Below are positions 8,441 through 16,701 of a DNA stretch of 64,000 bases, piece by piece. The DNA is taken from positions 1-64,000 of the forward strand of contig CAUJHS010000074.1 of NCBI GenBank assembly GCA_963204915.1, read 5' to 3'. The notes under the pieces were generated by a model, which was not told the DNA's origin, did no database searches, and saw only the letters and a program-made list of their open reading frames with translations. This stretch comes from Planctomycetota bacterium. GTDB taxonomy: Bacteria > Planctomycetota > Planctomycetia > Pirellulales > Pirellulaceae. The position numbers and the translations under genes were made by a program. How positions within the stretch are numbered: the stretch's first letter is position 1; the number at the start of each line of letters is the position of its first letter.

Positions 8441-10036
8441 ATGGCGACTTATAATCAAAACGAACGTCCTGCCGCTAATGGCAACGGTCACAGGCAACGC
8501 GATCCGCGTGAGATTCAACACGACATTGAACGTACGCGAAGTGAAATGGATGAGACCATTGATGCCTTAAGCGAACGGTTGAATCCGCGGCACCTGATGG
8601 ATGTGGCTTACGACTACTTTCGTTCGAATACGACTGTCTCCCGAGACGATCTTGCGGACGGAGCGAAAAGTGTGGGCAAAACTTTAGCCCAACAAATCAA
8701 GCAACATCCGATCCCTTCGCTATTGATTGGTGCAGGCGTGATGTACGCCATGTTCGTGGAAGACGACGATAAGAAACGTGAGTTCCATCGCCAATGGGCT
8801 GACATTCCGGAACATAGCGGATCATTCGTCGATGCTCGAACCGGCGAGCCTTACAATCTTGAAACCTATGGCGCCGAATGGCGTCAAGAGGCGGCGGCGT
8901 GGCGACCAGGCTACGACTGGTCGCGTTCTGGACAAGACGAAAAAACCTGGTCTGAGCGTGCGAAGCGTAGTTTGAGTCAAGTCCGTACTATGCTTGGCGA
9001 TACAAGTAAGTCGGCGCGTGACAAAATGCGTTACGTTGCCGCACATATGGCGAGCCTTTCGGGCCACCAACGTGACGAAATGCATGCACGTTGGGCTAAC
9101 TTACGATCTCACGGGGGTGAATGGGTCGATGTGCGCTCAGGCGAGTCCTACGATCCTGTCCAAGCCCGTGATTGGGAAGCGATGATGGCGTGCGACTATT
9201 GCGCAACCGGTGAATGGTCAGCGGAAGAAGAAGCTAGTTGGAGTGAAAAGGCCCAACATGCCTTGGATGAAATGCAGGACTCGCTGAACGACGCTACACG
9301 CTCCGCCAAAGAGCAGGTTCAAGCGCTTGCTTCGAAAGTTGGAGAGTTTGTCGGCGGTACTCGTGAAATGTCGTCGGGGTTTGCCCGCTCGCTTAGTCGT
9401 CGCGCTTCGAAGGCGGGCCGCGGTATTAGTCGTGGAGCCCGCTTCGTGAGCGAGCAAGCCCGTCGTGGCGGTTCGCGCGTCCGTCATCAAACAGGCAAGA
9501 GTTATGACTACAGCCGAGACGCTATGACGCAAGGTTACGCCAAGAGCCGCGACGCGTTAAGTCAAGGATTTAGCCATAGCCGAGACACGGTGACGGAATG
9601 CATCGACGACTACCCTCTTGCTGCAGGCGCTGCTTTTGTCGGCTTGGGGTTGCTGCTCGGTCTTGCTATGCCGCGAACGCGGTATGAAGACCGTATAATG
9701 GGCGAGCAATCAGACTCCGTAAAACGCTATGCTCAAGAGGCGTCCCGCGACGCAACCTCTCGTGCAAAACACGTAGCGCAAGCTACCGCTGCCGCAGTAA
9801 TCGAGGAAGCGGAACAACAAGGGCTTACGCCAAAAGCCGTCGGCGAGAAAGTCCAGCAAGCGGCGGAGAGCGTCCGGCGGACCGTTGAGGAGCAGGAAGC
9901 CGATGCCGATAAGGTTGGCTCAAGCGTGCATACCTTAGCGGAGAAGGTTGAGCGTGTTGCTGAACGTGCAGTCGCTACGGCCAAGGAGCAAACAAAGGCG
10001 GAAATTGACGACATGAAATCTTCGTCGTCAACCTGA
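8441..10036 (+). CDS. DUF3618 protein with a tandem Trp-rich repeat
   Basis: A 531-residue protein. Residues 20-60 match DUF3618 ('RTRSEMDETIDALSERLNP'), followed by a short glycine-containing hydrophobic segment ('IPSLLIGAGVMYAMF'). Two diverged copies of an ~85-residue module follow, at about residues 113-198 and 213-300; both have H/R-x-x-WA, VD-x-R-x-GE-x-Y, a later WS, then W-S-E-+-A and a helix. Copy two adds a C-x-x-C pair ('CDYC'). After an Arg/Ser-rich stretch come a second glycine-rich membrane segment ('LAAGAAFVGLGLLLGLAMP', about 390) and a long Ala/Glu/Lys coiled coil. It is the last gene before the terminator at 10062. The repeat module is not one I recognise. Confidence 0.75.
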   Translation: MATYNQNERPAANGNGHRQRDPREIQHDIERTRSEMDETIDALSERLNPRHLMDVAYDYFRSNTTVSRDDLADGAKSVGKTLAQQIKQHPIPSLLIGAGVMYAMFVEDDDKKREFHRQWADIPEHSGSFVDARTGEPYNLETYGAEWRQEAAAWRPGYDWSRSGQDEKTWSERAKRSLSQVRTMLGDTSKSARDKMRYVAAHMASLSGHQRDEMHARWANLRSHGGEWVDVRSGESYDPVQARDWEAMMACDYCATGEWSAEEEASWSEKAQHALDEMQDSLNDATRSAKEQVQALASKVGEFVGGTREMSSGFARSLSRRASKAGRGISRGARFVSEQARRGGSRVRHQTGKSYDYSRDAMTQGYAKSRDALSQGFSHSRDTVTECIDDYPLAAGAAFVGLGLLLGLAMPRTRYEDRIMGEQSDSVKRYAQEASRDATSRAKHVAQATAAAVIEEAEQQGLTPKAVGEKVQQAAESVRRTVEEQEADADKVGSSVHTLAEKVERVAERAVATAKEQTKAEIDDMKSSSST

Positions 10037-10061
10037 ACCAAACCAAGCCTTTGACTGACAA

Positions 10062-10093
10062 GGCCACGGGTACAAAACCCGTGGCCATTTTTT
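10062..10093 (+). terminator. Rho-independent terminator
   Basis: A perfect 10-bp stem (GGCCACGGGT at 10062-10071, ACCCGTGGCC at 10077-10086) with a 5-nt loop, followed by A then six T (10088-10093). It lies 26 bp after the DUF3618 stop and should end the three-gene operon. Confidence 0.92.
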
Positions 10094-10544
10094 GTATGTG
10101 AACATCAAAGGAATGTTTTTTATTGCTGCCTGTGAAGAGTTTTATCACAATCATGAACCGCCGATGTGATTCATGCCGTTGCAATAACCATTGGAGAAGG
10201 ACGGTACGTTAATTCCACCACTTGAGCTCCCAGTTTACGAGTCGTGATCGCTCACTGTAGTCCCGAATGAGGGGCTATTATGTAAAATTCATTGGGCCTA
10301 AACGCATGAGGCCGCCGAGGCGTAATTCGCGGCGTTGGGGATCATTTCGAATCAGTCCTTTTTGAAGAGCCGAAAGACCCGCATAGCGCAGCGCGCCCGC
10401 GTTGTCTTGTTGACGGGTGTTGCCCACATTCGACGTAATCGAGCGCCGACTAAAATGCGTGCGAGGTGATTTTGCAATCGAGCCACGATTATATAAACAT
10501 GTCTGGGAGAGTATTGGTGGTTTTACGAGAACGACTGCGTTGTC
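10094..10544. other. Intergenic stretch without a supported gene
   Basis: About 450 bp between the terminator and folK. The minus strand has an open frame of roughly 60-90 codons ending near 10278, but with no clear start, ribosome site or recognisable product. An AT-rich TATATAA stretch near 10490 could contain a promoter for folK; no -35/-10 pair was convincing. Confidence 0.4.
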
Positions 10545-11510
10545 ATGGCGATTGCACTTATTAGCTTGGGCGCAAATCTAGGGGAACGGGCCACGAACTT
10601 GGACCGCGCCATCAAGTTGTTACATGCGCACCCGAGCGTGCAAGTCAAACTACGGAGTACTTGGAAAGAAACCCTCCCTGTAGGAGGGCCACCCGGGCAA
10701 CATCTATTTCTTAACGGCGCGGCGCTGCTCGAAACGAACCTTGATCCGCTTCAATTACTCGCAGTACTCCACGCGGTTGAAAATGACCTAGGACGCGAAC
10801 GTCAAGTACGCTGGGATGCGCGTCGGATCGACCTTGATCTTCTACTTTATGATGGGCAAGTCCGCGACACGCCGAACCTGACTTTGCCCCACCCGCGAAT
10901 GTCGTTTCGCCGTTTCGTGTTAGAGAGCGTTGAAGAAATTGCGCCCCAACTAACGCACCCGGTCATTGGATGGACGGTCCGCCAATTGTTAGATCATTTG
11001 AACACCGCGCCCAATTATCTTGCCCTTGCAGGTGGAGATGCGAGTATTCGAGCGGCGGTGGCAGAACGAGTTGCGCGAGAGACAGGAACATGCTATTGCA
11101 CCGGGTTTTACCAGGGACTGGACAGAACCGCGCTGTCCCAATGGGAGCAACTGGCGGCATTGCACGCAACAAAGCTCGCCAATGCGCTGTTGCGATCGCC
11201 AAGTGGCGTTATCAGTGATTATTGGATCAATGAAACGCAATTGCGTGTGTCAAAGAACCTTGACCCAGACTATCGAATCCAAGTCAGTCAAGAGTTGGCT
11301 CGCGCGGCGGCAACGCACGTCGTGCCGAAACTGGTTGTGTTGCTCGAATCTGTGAAGGCGCCGGAAGTTTCAAGGACGAGCGAATCAAACGACGACGAAG
11401 TCCGACAATGTGTTACTCACCCTGGGCGCGGACCTTACCTGGTTGTTTCGGCGGCCGATCTTGACTTGGCCGCATCAGAAATCGCCGCCGCGATAATTGC
11501 GATGCGTTGA
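10545..11510 (+). CDS. folK: HPPK (folate synthesis) fused to a degenerate dNK-like domain
   Basis: A 321-residue protein. Residues 1-150 are 6-hydroxymethyl-7,8-dihydropterin pyrophosphokinase, which passes pyrophosphate from ATP to the pterin in folate synthesis: 'ISLGANLGERATNLDRAI', then 'RWDARRIDLDLLLYDGQ' with the Mg-binding D-x-D-x-L and 'LPHPRMSFRRFVL'. HPPK alone is about 160 residues. The rest resembles a deoxynucleoside kinase: a beta-strand/loop at residue 162 ('LALAGGDASIRAAVAERV'), 'GVISDYWINETQLRVS' and 'PKLVVLLES'. The P-loop Lys and GKS/T are missing, so the second domain is probably not a kinase. Convergent with the acyltransferase gene (58 bp apart). Confidence 0.9.
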   Translation: MAIALISLGANLGERATNLDRAIKLLHAHPSVQVKLRSTWKETLPVGGPPGQHLFLNGAALLETNLDPLQLLAVLHAVENDLGRERQVRWDARRIDLDLLLYDGQVRDTPNLTLPHPRMSFRRFVLESVEEIAPQLTHPVIGWTVRQLLDHLNTAPNYLALAGGDASIRAAVAERVARETGTCYCTGFYQGLDRTALSQWEQLAALHATKLANALLRSPSGVISDYWINETQLRVSKNLDPDYRIQVSQELARAAATHVVPKLVVLLESVKAPEVSRTSESNDDEVRQCVTHPGRGPYLVVSAADLDLAASEIAAAIIAMR

Positions 11511-11568
11511 CGTGACCAATGCAAGTTTCTGCCTTCCATTAAGCAACTCAGCGAGACTTAGAGGAAAG

Positions 11569-12510
11569 CTATGCTGCGCTGGGTAGTCGATTTTTGGGTT
11601 TTCGTTTTCCGTGGGGCTTACCTCGCCATCGCCGGTGCACCCACCAATATTGTTCCGGAGCAAGGCGTATCTCTCGTTCGAGTACTTCACTGTACCATTG
11701 GGACAATGGCTGAACTCCCTGCATTTTTGGATCAGCGCACGCGGGGTCGAATTGCTCGGCCAAACCCACTTCAAAATGCAGCGCCTCTTCCGATCGCCGC
11801 GCATAGCAGACCATCATCGGCGCATTGTTCGTGAGCGAGAACAACGCTAACGCTTTGTGGCATGAGGCTGGCCTACCAAAAAACTGCACCCATGCTCCTT
11901 TGCGCCCAGCGTGCTGATCCGCCAATAAGGCGAGCGCCCCGCCCGATTCGAGCACGGCCTGTATTTGGGGAGCGCTTCCTTCTTTGGGAAACAGGAATTG
12001 TCCCGTACAACTTCGGAATTTCGTGATGTAGTCGTGTAGCCATTTGTTGTCCAACGGTCGAGCGATTGCGTACGTAGGCACTCCAAGCAAACCGGCGACA
12101 AATCCGGCCATTTCGAAGTTTCCGAAGTGACCTGAAACCAGAACTTTGGGACGACGCGAAAGGAGCAAGTCGACCATTTCTCGCGAACGATGGAGAGTAA
12201 CGTACTCGCGCCACGAAGTGTCATGAATCTTCCGTGGGGCATGGGCTGCTTCGCACGCCATGAGCACCAGGTGCTCCCACATTCCGCGGCCGATTTGGTT
12301 GCGAGCGTCGTCGTCGCAGTGGGGAAACGCGTGACGTAGATTCTCATCAATTACCTGACGGCGCAAGCGAATGACGTCATAGGCTAGCCAAGCCAGCACT
12401 CGAGACCACCAAGCGCAGGTTTCGATGCGTGATGACTGCACGATGCAGATCAGCGTCCTGGCTGCGAAGTAAACAATCCAGTCAACGTAGGTGCGAAGGT
12501 AATCTTTCAC
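11569..12510 (-). CDS. LpxL/HtrB-type lysophospholipid acyltransferase
   Basis: A 313-residue membrane-associated acyltransferase of the lauroyl/myristoyl lipid A acyltransferase family, which adds secondary acyl chains to lipid A precursors. The H-x4-E catalytic box is 'SGHFGNFE', followed by substrate-binding features 'YAIARPLDN', 'LLADQHAGRKG' and the terminal 'EQYWWVHRRW' characteristic of LpxL proteins. The frame extends to 12693, but the GTG at 12510 has TGAGGA upstream and gives the normal family N-terminus with a hydrophobic segment ('VDWIVYFAARTLICIV'). It suggests this organism makes an LPS-like lipid. Ornithine or other lipids are alternative substrates. Confidence 0.87.
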   Translation of the reverse strand: MKDYLRTYVDWIVYFAARTLICIVQSSRIETCAWWSRVLAWLAYDVIRLRRQVIDENLRHAFPHCDDDARNQIGRGMWEHLVLMACEAAHAPRKIHDTSWREYVTLHRSREMVDLLLSRRPKVLVSGHFGNFEMAGFVAGLLGVPTYAIARPLDNKWLHDYITKFRSCTGQFLFPKEGSAPQIQAVLESGGALALLADQHAGRKGAWVQFFGRPASCHKALALFSLTNNAPMMVCYARRSEEALHFEVGLAEQFDPACADPKMQGVQPLSQWYSEVLEREIRLAPEQYWWVHRRWRGKPHGKRKPKNRLPSAA

Positions 12511-12960
12511 TGGATTCCTCAGATTTGTTTCGACGGCTGGCGAATTTTGCCATGAACGCGTGTTCGCCACTAGAGCGAAAAACGACTGATTCCCCGCGTC
12601 TTTCGCCGGTTTCCGTCTGGCAACATCATTTGACCTGGGGCAGTCGAAAGTGCGACGTTCGACCTTGACGAGCCGTGGGCTGCCGCCTATCATCCCGCCC
12701 TATTCTTGCGACGCGGTCGTGGGCTGCGCCATCAACAATTCCTGAAAAAATTTTCGCGGATTCGTTGATTTGGCGCGAATGTATCGACCGAATAGATTAT
12801 GCGGGGCAAGCTTGACGAATTAGCGCCAGGATGGCGCGACAGGGTCGACGTACAAGTTCGAAATTAAGTCCTCAGGGAAGAGGACGCCGGCAGGGCATTG
12901 GCGGTTGCGGCGCGCCGGACGCTCCCCTTCTCATCACGTCTATTCAAGGGCAAGGGAGCT
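12511..12960. other. Divergent spacer
   Basis: About 450 bp between the acyltransferase (minus) and the Gly-rich lipoprotein gene (plus). The minus-strand frame of the acyltransferase continues open to 12693 but does not look like protein of that family. No RNA gene or clear promoter pair was recognised. Confidence 0.4.
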
Positions 12961-14154
12961 ATGCGCATCAGCAAGTCTCGATGGTCGGTGGCGATTGCCG
13001 CATCGTTGGCGGCCTTCTGCTTGGTGGGTTGCAAAGGCGGCCCCAGCTACAACATGCCGGGCATGAGTTGGTTTAGCAAAAAAGATAAGCCGACCGATAC
13101 CGAACTCGCATCGTCATCGACGCCGAAACCCCCCTCCTCCACGCAGGTTCCCACTGGGGCAGCCTCGACAACCAGCACCACAGCCACTGCGTCAACGACT
13201 CCTGGGGCCAGTTATCCAGGGTATCCGAGCAATTCCCCCTCGCCCTCCTACGCCAGTGCGGGCAGTTCCTACGGCGGATACAGCGCCAGCAGCAAGTATC
13301 AAACCGGTGCATCGCCCGCCACGTCGGGATATGCTAGTTCGTCACAGCCGGGGTATGGCGGGTACGGCGCTCCCAATCCTTACGGCGCTCCTGCGAACAA
13401 TGGTTATCGAACCGCGAGCGCGACAAACGACATGTCGACCAGCGGTTATAGCGGTGGATATTCGCCTCAACAGCCAGCGAGTCAGTATGCCGCAGGACAG
13501 TATTCCAGTGGGCAATACGGCGCGGGAACGTCGGGCATGAGTGGCGGTTATGACGCGACAGGCGGCGTTGCCGGCAGCAATGGCGGCGCAAGCTATGGCT
13601 ATAACGCCCCGAGTTCCTACGGCGCGGGAAGTGGAGCGGGTGGTTATCAAGGTTCAAGCGGCTACGATTCGACAAGCGGTTATTCCTCCGGAAGCGCCGC
13701 TCCCGCGGCATCGCCAGCCGGATCGGGTAGTTATGGCGCGCCCGCCACGTCGGCCTCAACAATCGCAAGCGCTCAAGGCGGATACCGACCGGGAAGCACG
13801 AGCGATTTCACTGCGTACGACGGCCAATCGAGTTCGACGGGTGTGCAACCCGCGCTGTACAACAGCAACAATGCGGCATACGGTGCGGGAGCTGCTGCGA
13901 GCGACCCGAGCCAGTCGTATGGCGGTACTGCGGCTTCTGGCGCTTACGGTGGTTCCGCCTACGGCGGCGCCTATCCTGGCGGCTCGGCAACTCCGTCTGC
14001 GGGCGCCGGCGCTAGCTTTGGCGGTTACAACACCACACCGGGCGGGGCGCCCGCAACGGGCGCCTATAATCCGAGTGGCAACGCCGGCTACGGCTCTGGA
14101 ACAACCACGAGCGGCGCTTCGACCTACGGTGGAGCGAGCTACGGCGGATACTAA
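12961..14154 (+). CDS. Gly/Ser/Tyr/Ala-rich low-complexity lipoprotein
   Basis: A 397-residue exported protein. The start at 12961 has AAGGGAG just upstream and gives a lipoprotein signal ending in lipobox L-V-G-C ('AAFCLVGCKGG'). The mature part is almost wholly low complexity: irregular repeats around S-Y-G-G-Y, Y-G-A-P and G-G-Y ('SYGAGSGAGGYQGSSGYDS'), ending 'STYGGASYGGY'. Charged and large aliphatic residues are nearly absent after residue 60. It is followed by a strong terminator and seems to be a single-gene unit. A surface, matrix or phase-separating role is speculation; no enzymatic domain is present. Confidence 0.85.
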   Translation: MRISKSRWSVAIAASLAAFCLVGCKGGPSYNMPGMSWFSKKDKPTDTELASSSTPKPPSSTQVPTGAASTTSTTATASTTPGASYPGYPSNSPSPSYASAGSSYGGYSASSKYQTGASPATSGYASSSQPGYGGYGAPNPYGAPANNGYRTASATNDMSTSGYSGGYSPQQPASQYAAGQYSSGQYGAGTSGMSGGYDATGGVAGSNGGASYGYNAPSSYGAGSGAGGYQGSSGYDSTSGYSSGSAAPAASPAGSGSYGAPATSASTIASAQGGYRPGSTSDFTAYDGQSSSTGVQPALYNSNNAAYGAGAAASDPSQSYGGTAASGAYGGSAYGGAYPGGSATPSAGAGASFGGYNTTPGGAPATGAYNPSGNAGYGSGTTTSGASTYGGASYGGY

Positions 14155-14257
14155 GAGTTGCCGCCGTCCGGACGTGCGATTGTTTGCGGAAAAGCTCAAA
14201 ACTTTGATCGCCAACCGACGCGAATCTCGTCTGAACAGAACACGAAAACACTGAGGG

Positions 14258-14288
14258 AAATCCCATGTCTTTGACATGGGATTTTTTT
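14258..14288 (+). terminator. Rho-independent terminator
   Basis: A 12-bp perfect stem (AAATCCCATGTC at 14258-14269 with GACATGGGATTT at 14273-14284), TTT loop, and a run of seven T to 14288. It terminates the Gly-rich lipoprotein gene about 100 bp after its stop. Confidence 0.93.
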
Positions 14289-14435
14289 GAATTGCGTCGC
14301 AATTGGCGTTCGCAAACCACTCACGGTTTGATACGATACCGAAGGTTTACGGCGCATCGGCCGCAGGTAAAGGCGGGCCTCGACCCATGCCTCTCTTCTC
14401 ATGCTCGTCGTTCGGCTCTAAGGAGAACCGTCTCT

Positions 14436-16307
14436 ATGTGCGGTATCGTTGGATACGTCGGCTCTCGCAATGCCTCGGAGTTTCTTTTGGAGGGGTTGCG
14501 CCGCCTCGAGTACCGCGGCTACGACAGTGCGGGTCTCGCGGTGAGGGATCAACATGGCGCCACGTGCGTCATTAAAGCGGTAGGGCGCATCGCCGGGCTT
14601 GCTGAAAAAGCAATGATCAGTTCGCCCGAGGGAAATATTGGAATCGGTCATACGCGATGGGCGACTCATGGACCAGCGACGGAGGAGAACGCCCACCCGC
14701 ATTTCGGCGGCGATCAGATTTTGACTCTCGTTCACAACGGCGTGATTGAGAACTACCAAACGCTGAAAGAGCGATTGGAGATTGAGGGATATTGTTTCCG
14801 TTCGGCGACTGACACGGAAGTCGCGGCGCACTTGATCGCTTCGTGTCTCGAAGCGGAGGAGCAAAAGGGACCTCCTCCCGCTAATGATCCCTATCGCCAT
14901 CCTGTGGCGGCCATCCAAGCGGCGTTGGGGCAACTCCAGGGGACGTATGGTCTCGTTGTGATGTTCCGTGATTATCCGCAAGTAATTATCGCCGCACGTT
15001 TGGGCAGCCCGCTTGTGTTGGGCGTTGGTAAAGGCGAGCACTTCGTGGCCAGCGACGCTTCGCCATTGGTTGGTTATACCGATAAGATCGTGTACTTGGC
15101 GGACCATCAGATCGCGGTTATCACCGCCGATTCGTTGCACGTCACGCACCGTCGCCAGGGACGGGTTCAGCACAATGTCGAGCGACTGGAATCCAATACC
15201 TCCGAAGCGACTTTGAATGGCTTTGCCCATTACATGCTCAAGGAGATCTTCGAGCAACCGGAGTCGCTCACAAACGCCATGCGCGGCCGGTTATGTGAAC
15301 AAGACGCCACGGCCGTGTTTGGCGGGCTCAACTTGACGCGGCAACAATTGCGTCAAGTTAATCGCATTTTGTTGACGGCGTGCGGGACAAGTTGGCACGC
15401 AGCCCTGGTGGGTGAATACGCAGTTGAAGAGTTGGCGCGGATGCCCGTCGAAGTGGAATACGCCAGTGAACTGCGCTACCGCAACCCGCCCGTGGAACAT
15501 GACACCTTGCTTTTTGCGATCAGCCAAAGTGGCGAAACGGCGGATACGCTCGCGGCCCTGCGCGAAATGCGCCGTAAGGGAAACCCGACCTTGGCCATTT
15601 GCAACGTCGTAGGCAGTACGATCGCACAAGAGGCCGACGGCGGGATTTTTCTACACGCGGGAACTGAGATCGGCGTCGCCTCGACAAAGGCGTACACTTC
15701 TCAGTGCCTCGTGTTGACCATGTTGGCGTTGTATTTCGGACGTCTGCGTCATATCAGCTACGACGCAGGTCGCCGCGTGATCGACGCGATGCACGGCTTG
15801 CCAGACAAAGTTCGACAGTCGCTCCAGGTCAATGAGGAAGTGCGTCGAATCGCAACGAAATACTGCCATGAGCAAAACTTTCTCTACCTCGGAAGGCAGT
15901 ACAACTTCCCGTCCGCGCTTGAGGGAGCGCTCAAGTTGAAGGAAATCAGCTATATCCACGCCGAAGGTTATCCCGCGGCTGAAATGAAACATGGGCCTAT
16001 TGCGCTCGTCGATGAGCATACGCCGAGCGTGTTCATTGTCCCGCAAGGCTTTGTCTACGACAAAGTTCTGGCCAACATGGAGGAAATTAAAGCGCGCGGC
16101 GGACCCGTCATCGCAGTGGTGGAAGACGGCGACACAAAAGCCTCAAAAATTGCCGATGACGTGATTTTCACGCCGTCAGTCGATGAATTCCTCCAACCAA
16201 TCGTAAGCATCGTGCCGTTGCAGTTGTTGGCGTATCACATTGCGGTGTTGCGCGGCTGCGACGTGGATAAGCCGCGAAATTTGGCCAAGAGCGTAACGGT
16301 CGAATAG
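14436..16307 (+). CDS. glmS: Glutamine-fructose-6-phosphate aminotransferase
   Basis: A 623-residue GlmS, which makes glucosamine-6-phosphate from fructose-6-phosphate and glutamine as the first step to UDP-GlcNAc. The start at 14436 puts the catalytic Cys next to Met ('MCGIVGYVGSRNASEF') after AAGGAGA. The N-terminal amidotransferase shows 'GIGHTRWATHG' and 'HNGVIENY'. Two SIS domains follow, with 'CGTSWHAALVGEYAVEELA', 'SQSGETADTLAALR' and 'GRQYNFPSALEGALKLKE'. The C-terminus 'DVDKPRNLAKSVTVE' is the canonical tail. Length matches the family. No glmS ribozyme was recognised in the short leader. Confidence 0.97.
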   Translation: MCGIVGYVGSRNASEFLLEGLRRLEYRGYDSAGLAVRDQHGATCVIKAVGRIAGLAEKAMISSPEGNIGIGHTRWATHGPATEENAHPHFGGDQILTLVHNGVIENYQTLKERLEIEGYCFRSATDTEVAAHLIASCLEAEEQKGPPPANDPYRHPVAAIQAALGQLQGTYGLVVMFRDYPQVIIAARLGSPLVLGVGKGEHFVASDASPLVGYTDKIVYLADHQIAVITADSLHVTHRRQGRVQHNVERLESNTSEATLNGFAHYMLKEIFEQPESLTNAMRGRLCEQDATAVFGGLNLTRQQLRQVNRILLTACGTSWHAALVGEYAVEELARMPVEVEYASELRYRNPPVEHDTLLFAISQSGETADTLAALREMRRKGNPTLAICNVVGSTIAQEADGGIFLHAGTEIGVASTKAYTSQCLVLTMLALYFGRLRHISYDAGRRVIDAMHGLPDKVRQSLQVNEEVRRIATKYCHEQNFLYLGRQYNFPSALEGALKLKEISYIHAEGYPAAEMKHGPIALVDEHTPSVFIVPQGFVYDKVLANMEEIKARGGPVIAVVEDGDTKASKIADDVIFTPSVDEFLQPIVSIVPLQLLAYHIAVLRGCDVDKPRNLAKSVTVE

Positions 16308-16326
16308 CGCCCTACATTGGACGCGC

Positions 16327-16347
16327 GCGGGAAATGTTGTTTCCCGC
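16327..16347 (+). terminator. Stem-loop after glmS
   Basis: An 8-bp perfect stem, GCGGGAAA at 16327-16334 and TTTCCCGC at 16340-16347, with a 5-nt loop, 20 bp after the glmS stop. There is no T tract, so it is either a weak terminator or an mRNA 3'-end stabiliser. Confidence 0.5.
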
Positions 16348-16438
16348 CTACACGACAAGTCGTGCGTACGAAAAACGCCGCGAATGAGTGAAGTTGATGT
16401 ATTTTGATTCTTCGAATTTCCTAGGGAGCTAGTGGATC

Positions 16439-16642
16439 ATGCAGGGACCAGCGCTTTCCTTCAACACGCGAAAGTCGCTCAGTGTGCAACTGGGTGACGC
16501 GGCCGGCCAAGAAATCGCCAATTTGTTGCAAAAACTGTCGGCGCGGATCGAGGAGTTGGAACGCACGAAGGTGAGCGTTACGCCCATTGCGCCGGAAAGC
16601 GGCCGAATCATTTCGTTCGAGGAGATTCGCCGCGCTGCTTAG
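16439..16642 (+). CDS. Small conserved-looking protein, 67 aa
   Basis: A 67-residue acidic/amphipathic protein with no recognised domain. An excellent ribosome site (AGGGAG) precedes the ATG, which supports real translation. The middle is a predicted helix ('QEIANLLQKLSARIEELERT') likely to form a coiled coil; the tail 'GRIISFEEIRRAA' looks like a second short helix. No signal peptide. It stands between glmS and the convergent ugd, with stem-loops on both sides, so it is probably its own transcript. Function unknown. Confidence 0.65.
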   Translation: MQGPALSFNTRKSLSVQLGDAAGQEIANLLQKLSARIEELERTKVSVTPIAPESGRIISFEEIRRAA

Positions 16643-16661
16643 TGGGCACTCAGGAACGTGT

Positions 16662-16685
16662 TGCGTGGCTTCGGGCCGCCACGCA
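16662..16685. terminator. Stem-loop between convergent genes
   Basis: TGCGTGGC at 16662-16669 pairs perfectly with GCCACGCA at 16678-16685 (8 bp, 8-nt loop). It lies between the stops of the 67-aa gene and ugd and could serve both strands. No T tract is present. Confidence 0.5.
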
Positions 16686-16701
16686 GCGCTTTCCAACCTG
16701 G

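Noticed and set aside
10278-10544. Open minus-strand frame in the folK leader, ending with RRELRLGGLMRLGPMNFT
   Set aside because: No start codon with a ribosome site and no recognisable product. It runs back into folK antisense.
13541-14254. 237-codon plus-strand frame rich in Arg inside the Gly-rich lipoprotein gene
   Set aside because: It is the +1 frame of a repetitive GC-rich gene; composition (Arg/Ala/Thr) is typical of a shadow, and the lipoprotein frame has a signal peptide and ribosome site.
14289-14435. glmS ribozyme or riboswitch upstream of glmS
   Set aside because: The leader is short and shows none of the recognisable ribozyme core; nothing to support it.
14418-15257. 279-codon minus-strand frame opposite glmS
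   Set aside because: Antisense to an intact GlmS amidotransferase domain; no recognisable product.
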